Assembly (NCBI GenBank): GCA_025331435.1
Contig: JAIWNI010000002.1
Location: 62,001-126,000, forward strand
Length of the DNA stretch: 64,000 nt
Direction: 5' to 3'
Source of the DNA: Choanephora cucurbitarum
Taxonomy: Eukaryota > Mucoromycota > Mucoromycetes > Mucorales > Choanephoraceae
A program made the translations under genes and the position numbers. Below the pieces are notes generated by a model. That model saw nothing but the letters and a program-made list of their open reading frames with translations, was not told the DNA's origin and searched no databases. Positions 61,601 through 64,000 of the stretch are shown piece by piece. How positions within the stretch are numbered: the first letter of the stretch is position 1; every line of letters begins with the position of its first letter.

Positions 61601-62073
61601 CAGGCTACTTCAATCCTTCGCCTGATGGTAATTGTGGTTATAGAGCTATTGCTTATGCCATTTTTGATGATGAAGCCAGTTTTGGCAATGTGAAGCATGA
61701 GATGCTTTTATGCTTGAGAAAGAATGAGCAATTTTACCGCCAAGTTTTTGGTAGCTCTCCCTCCGCCTCTGAAGTTCTCTCTGGTACATTTGAAAGTATC
61801 CAAAGCAAGCTTAGCAACGACGCTTCAGCAGGTATCACTGATAATTGGTTCCAATTTCCCGAAATGGTCCAATTAGCAGCAGATACCTTTAGCAGAGCTA
61901 TTGCTTGCTATACGCCCGACAATCAAAGTACCACATTCGTTCCTTATTTTCCCCCCCCCCTTCCCTGTTCGCCCTATTCCTTTGCAACTCTACAACAGTC
62001 ATTTTTACATTGTAGAGCTCAAGCCCAACTCGAAGCCAAGATGGCCAAGAACTTACCCAGGACACTCCTTTAA
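58619..62073 (+). CDS. MULE transposase fused to an OTU cysteine protease
   Basis: Eight exons in phase: 58619-59036, 59112-59353, 59622-60216, 60282-60456, 60524-60701, 60767-61103, 61160-61501, 61562 onward. N-terminal acidic region, then a zinc DNA-binding part (CRHGGTYRKAKK ... KRCPLRIYAS ... EHNHALSSD). The MULE catalytic core has VIIDATYKTNSH (first Asp), FVTDKDQALMNAIKVVFP (second Asp) and HILCYVHIVHNF. A SWIM zinc finger follows (CLCELLRAYRLPCRHR). After the seventh intron the same chain continues into an OTU domain: PDGNCGYRAIAYAI holds the catalytic Asp-Gly-Asn-Cys. The partner His block (SHFYIVELK) is in the next frame after a ten-C run at 61951-61960; with that shift the protein would end at 62116, about 945 residues. 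OTU enzymes remove ubiquitin. Confidence 0.9.
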
Positions 62074-62187
62074 CTGCAAAAGACACTCTTTAGAAGACTT
62101 TTCGCTCATTTATTAACAAAAAACATAAGATATGAAAAAATCATGCCACCTTTAGTTTCCTTTCATTAAAATTTATTTTGAATTCAT

Positions 62188-62283
62188 GCACCAAAAATGC
62201 TCGAATATTATTGGCTGTTCAAATGCCTACGTAGGCATTTGACAAAACCTTGGTGCGAAACCTTGGTGCGCGGAACTTTAGTC
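62188..62283. repeat. Right terminal inverted repeat of the MULE
   Basis: Reverse complement of 58462-58557, ending GGTGCGCGGAACTTTAGTC. Carries the same palindrome and GCACCAAGGTTT pair. Confidence 0.95.
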
Positions 62284-62375
62284 TAAAAAAAAGTTTTCCC
62301 AACTTTGCGGGCTTGTATTGTATCATCTCAAAAATTTCTATTAGGACAGAAAAAAAATCTATTAGGTGCTTTTTT

Positions 62376-62452
62376 ACTTGAAATTCGGAATAAATGATCT
62401 TTGTTTTGAGAGAACCAATCATCTTATAAGGTACTATCTTTTTGATATGAAT
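62376..62452. repeat. 77 bp dispersed repeat, copy B
   Basis: Near-identical to 22998-23074 in the same orientation. Lies about 90 bp right of the MULE, outside it. Confidence 0.85.
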
Positions 62453-62977
62453 CACTGTAAAAAAATTAAAGGTTCTTAAAAGGTCTTTTAAGGGTTCGAA
62501 AAAAACCATCTCCATCAGGTTTTTGTGACCAAATCGCAGGCTTTTAAAAGGTTTTTTTGTCCACCTCTTTTTGGAGGTTTTTGGAGGTTTCTAAAAGGTT
62601 TTTTTGCCCGGGCTTATTAAAGGTTGTTTAAAGGCTTTTTGGGGGTTATTTTGCCTGGGCTTGTACAGGGTTTTTTGAAGGCTTTTTGGAGGTTATTATG
62701 TAAGGCTTGTAATTTAGCCTTTTTTTAGCCTTTCTAATGGAGGCTAGTTTTAAGGGTCTATATATTGCAAAAAAAGGTCTTTTTAGAGGCTTATACATCT
62801 TCAGGAAAAGGTCTTTTGAGGGTGAAAATAAACAGTATTTATTGGTCATATAAAAAAGGTTGTTGGAAGCTACCAAACGCCCTGAAATGAAGTAAAATGA
62901 AAAAATTGTTAGTATATCAAAAACAACATATATGATAGATCGCTTGTTTATTCAGCAAGCAAAAAAAAAGGCTTCAA
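62453..62977. other. AAGGTTTTT-rich low-complexity stretch
   Basis: From about 62465 to 62870 the plus strand is dense in AAAGGTTTTT, GGAGGTTTTTGG and GGCTTTTTGG words with TTGCC(T/C)GGGCTT recurring twice (about 62605 and 62651). It looks like an old, diverged tandem array. Minus ORFs through it are low-complexity. No gene. Confidence 0.6.
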
Positions 62978-63631
62978 CTAATCAGAGGCAGATGCAGCAA
63001 TTCGAGCAGCTTCCCGAGCAGCATTTCTAGCTACCCTCTTGCGCCTAAACATCATAGAAAAGGAATTTATTAGCTATCATATCATTCACTCAATGTCATA
63101 TACCTACTGTCGTTTGGAAAACTCGGTCCAGGCATTCTGCACTGCAAATTCAACAGGCCAAGCCATGTCACATTCTCGAAGAATTGACAGGTCTTCGTGC
63201 TTCTCGAGAAGGAAGTCGAAGCACGTCTTCTTCATCGCGATTTTACCCTTGCTAGGTAGGTTCTTGTAATATGTACAGTGATTGTTTTCCTGTTCACTGT
63301 ACATATAGCAAGCCCGGAGAGCCAGAGAAGAAAAATCCTTGTAGTAGCACTTGAGCTCCTCAGGGCTTTTATCAGGAAATGCTTGAGACAAAAATGTCTT
63401 GATTCCTTGGCTAGGGTTGGATCTGTTGAGAACCGGGAACCTGATAGGGGTTGCCATGCTCTCAATTTGCTGAGCAGGGCTTTGAACTTGCTGCTGCTGC
63501 TGAAGTTGCTCAGAGAGCACTCTGTTTTGCTCCTCGATGGCATCCAAGCGCTCAATAATAGAAGCCAGGGAAGCTTGAATTGCTTCAGATGAAGCCAAAA
63601 GATCGGAGACGTACTTGGGAGTGGGAGCCAT
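62978..63631 (-). CDS. Uncharacterised coiled-coil protein, two exons
   Basis: Exon 1 63108-63631, intron 63045-63107 (donor GTAGGT, acceptor TTTAG), exon 2 62978-63044. The protein, about 196 residues, starts MAPTPKYVSDLLASSEAIQA, continues with a coiled coil (ASIIERLDAIEEQNRVLSEQ) and a Gln run, a middle part (GIKTFLSQAFPDKSPEELKC; MKKTCFDFLLEKHEDL; WPVEFAVQNAWTEFSKRQ) and a basic, Ala-rich tail after splicing (RKRVARNAAREAARIAASA). It resembles accessory proteins repeated in Mucorales genomes, perhaps transposon-linked; no function assigned. Confidence 0.6.
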
Positions 63632-64000
63632 ATTGTATTTAATCTATGATATAAACTAAAGGTCAGTTCAATGTCTTAGGGGTTTTGTTTGGTTTTTTTC
63701 TGATAAAGCAGAAGCCCAACAACTACAGATACCTTTGTATTATTCTATGTGTGGACGGAATTCATGAATTAGTTAAAATTAAAAAAAAATATATATACAA
63801 AAGTTACTTACCTTTGAAGAAATATAAGTGAAAAAAGGGGACGAAGAGAACAATTAGTCGTCGCTTTAAAAAAACTTTTTGTTTTACGAACATACACAAG
63901 GTGGCTTAAAATATTGACACAAGAACACCAAGGCTGGATGCTAATAGGTCCTTCCTAATGTCTTTGTTGCTTTGCAGTTTGTTGTATACAAACGTCAATT
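63632..64000. other. AT-rich upstream region at the window end
   Basis: Likely promoter of the leftward gene at 62978-63631. A short AT run lies at about 63785-63800. Nothing else seen. Confidence 0.4.

Larger units (their letters stand above)
58462..62283 (+). mobile_element. Complete Mutator-like element carrying a transposase-OTU fusion gene
   Basis: 3822 bp between 96 bp inverted repeats that appear identical. Flanked by the 8 bp direct repeat TAAAAAAA (58454-58461 and 62284-62291). It contains a single eight-exon gene in plus orientation. Size, long inverted repeats and the transposase type fit MULE; 8-9 bp duplications are normal for that group. Confidence 0.92.

Overview
The window looks like a gene-rich but transposon-scarred piece of an early-diverging filamentous fungus, most likely Mucoromycota (Mucorales type). 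The DNA is AT-rich, genes are broken by many 50-95 bp GT-AG introns with branch points of the CTAAC/CTAAT kind, and the proteins are ordinary fungal housekeeping ones (BRAP2/ETP1, YAK1, NAA20, ZNHIT3, RRP15, DDX41, Sds3, GH16) mixed with multi-copy families that I recall only from Mucorales. The species cannot be fixed from the sequence alone. Gene models below were spliced by eye; where exon phases add up to an open frame this is stated.

Region 1 (1-22.9 kb) is conserved core. A partial BRAP2/ETP1 ubiquitin ligase is followed by the kinase YAK1, convergent with NatB subunit NAA20 (18 bp between stop codons). A ZNHIT3/HIT1-like snoRNP assembly factor and the pre-60S factor RRP15 diverge from a shared 453 bp spacer. 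Next comes a duplicated family of alanine-rich or hydrophobic-tailed proteins with a conserved basic head (9.9 and 12.3 kb), with a decamer minisatellite between. A sugar-nucleotidyltransferase-like protein and DDX41 diverge from a 167 bp spacer. Then follow a SAM plus HMG-box protein, an Sds3-like Sin3-complex subunit and a secreted, probably GPI-anchored GH16 enzyme.

Region 2 (23-43 kb) is accessory and rearranged. It holds three copies of one multi-exon family (one inverted fragment, two apparently intact genes at 29.6 and 32.9 kb that share a nearly identical tract spanning introns), two pogo-like non-autonomous TA-flanked elements, a 5'-truncated LINE with a 12 bp target duplication, a 382 bp tandem repeat in 3.8 copies, a Tc1 (DD34E) element with a frameshifted transposase, a small Helitron relic, several decayed family genes and a RalGAP-like pseudogene.

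Region 3 (44-50.6 kb) has simple repeats and no gene I can defend.

Region 4 (50.6-62.3 kb) is a nested transposon stack. A truncated Helitron Rep gene has been hit immediately upstream of its start codon by a 5.3 kb two-ORF LINE with an intact 1258-residue ORF2 (14 bp target duplication). Next to it lies a complete 3.8 kb Mutator-like element with 96 bp inverted repeats, an 8 bp target duplication and an eight-exon gene that fuses a MULE transposase to an OTU cysteine protease. The last 1.7 kb carries repeat-rich DNA and one two-exon unknown gene.
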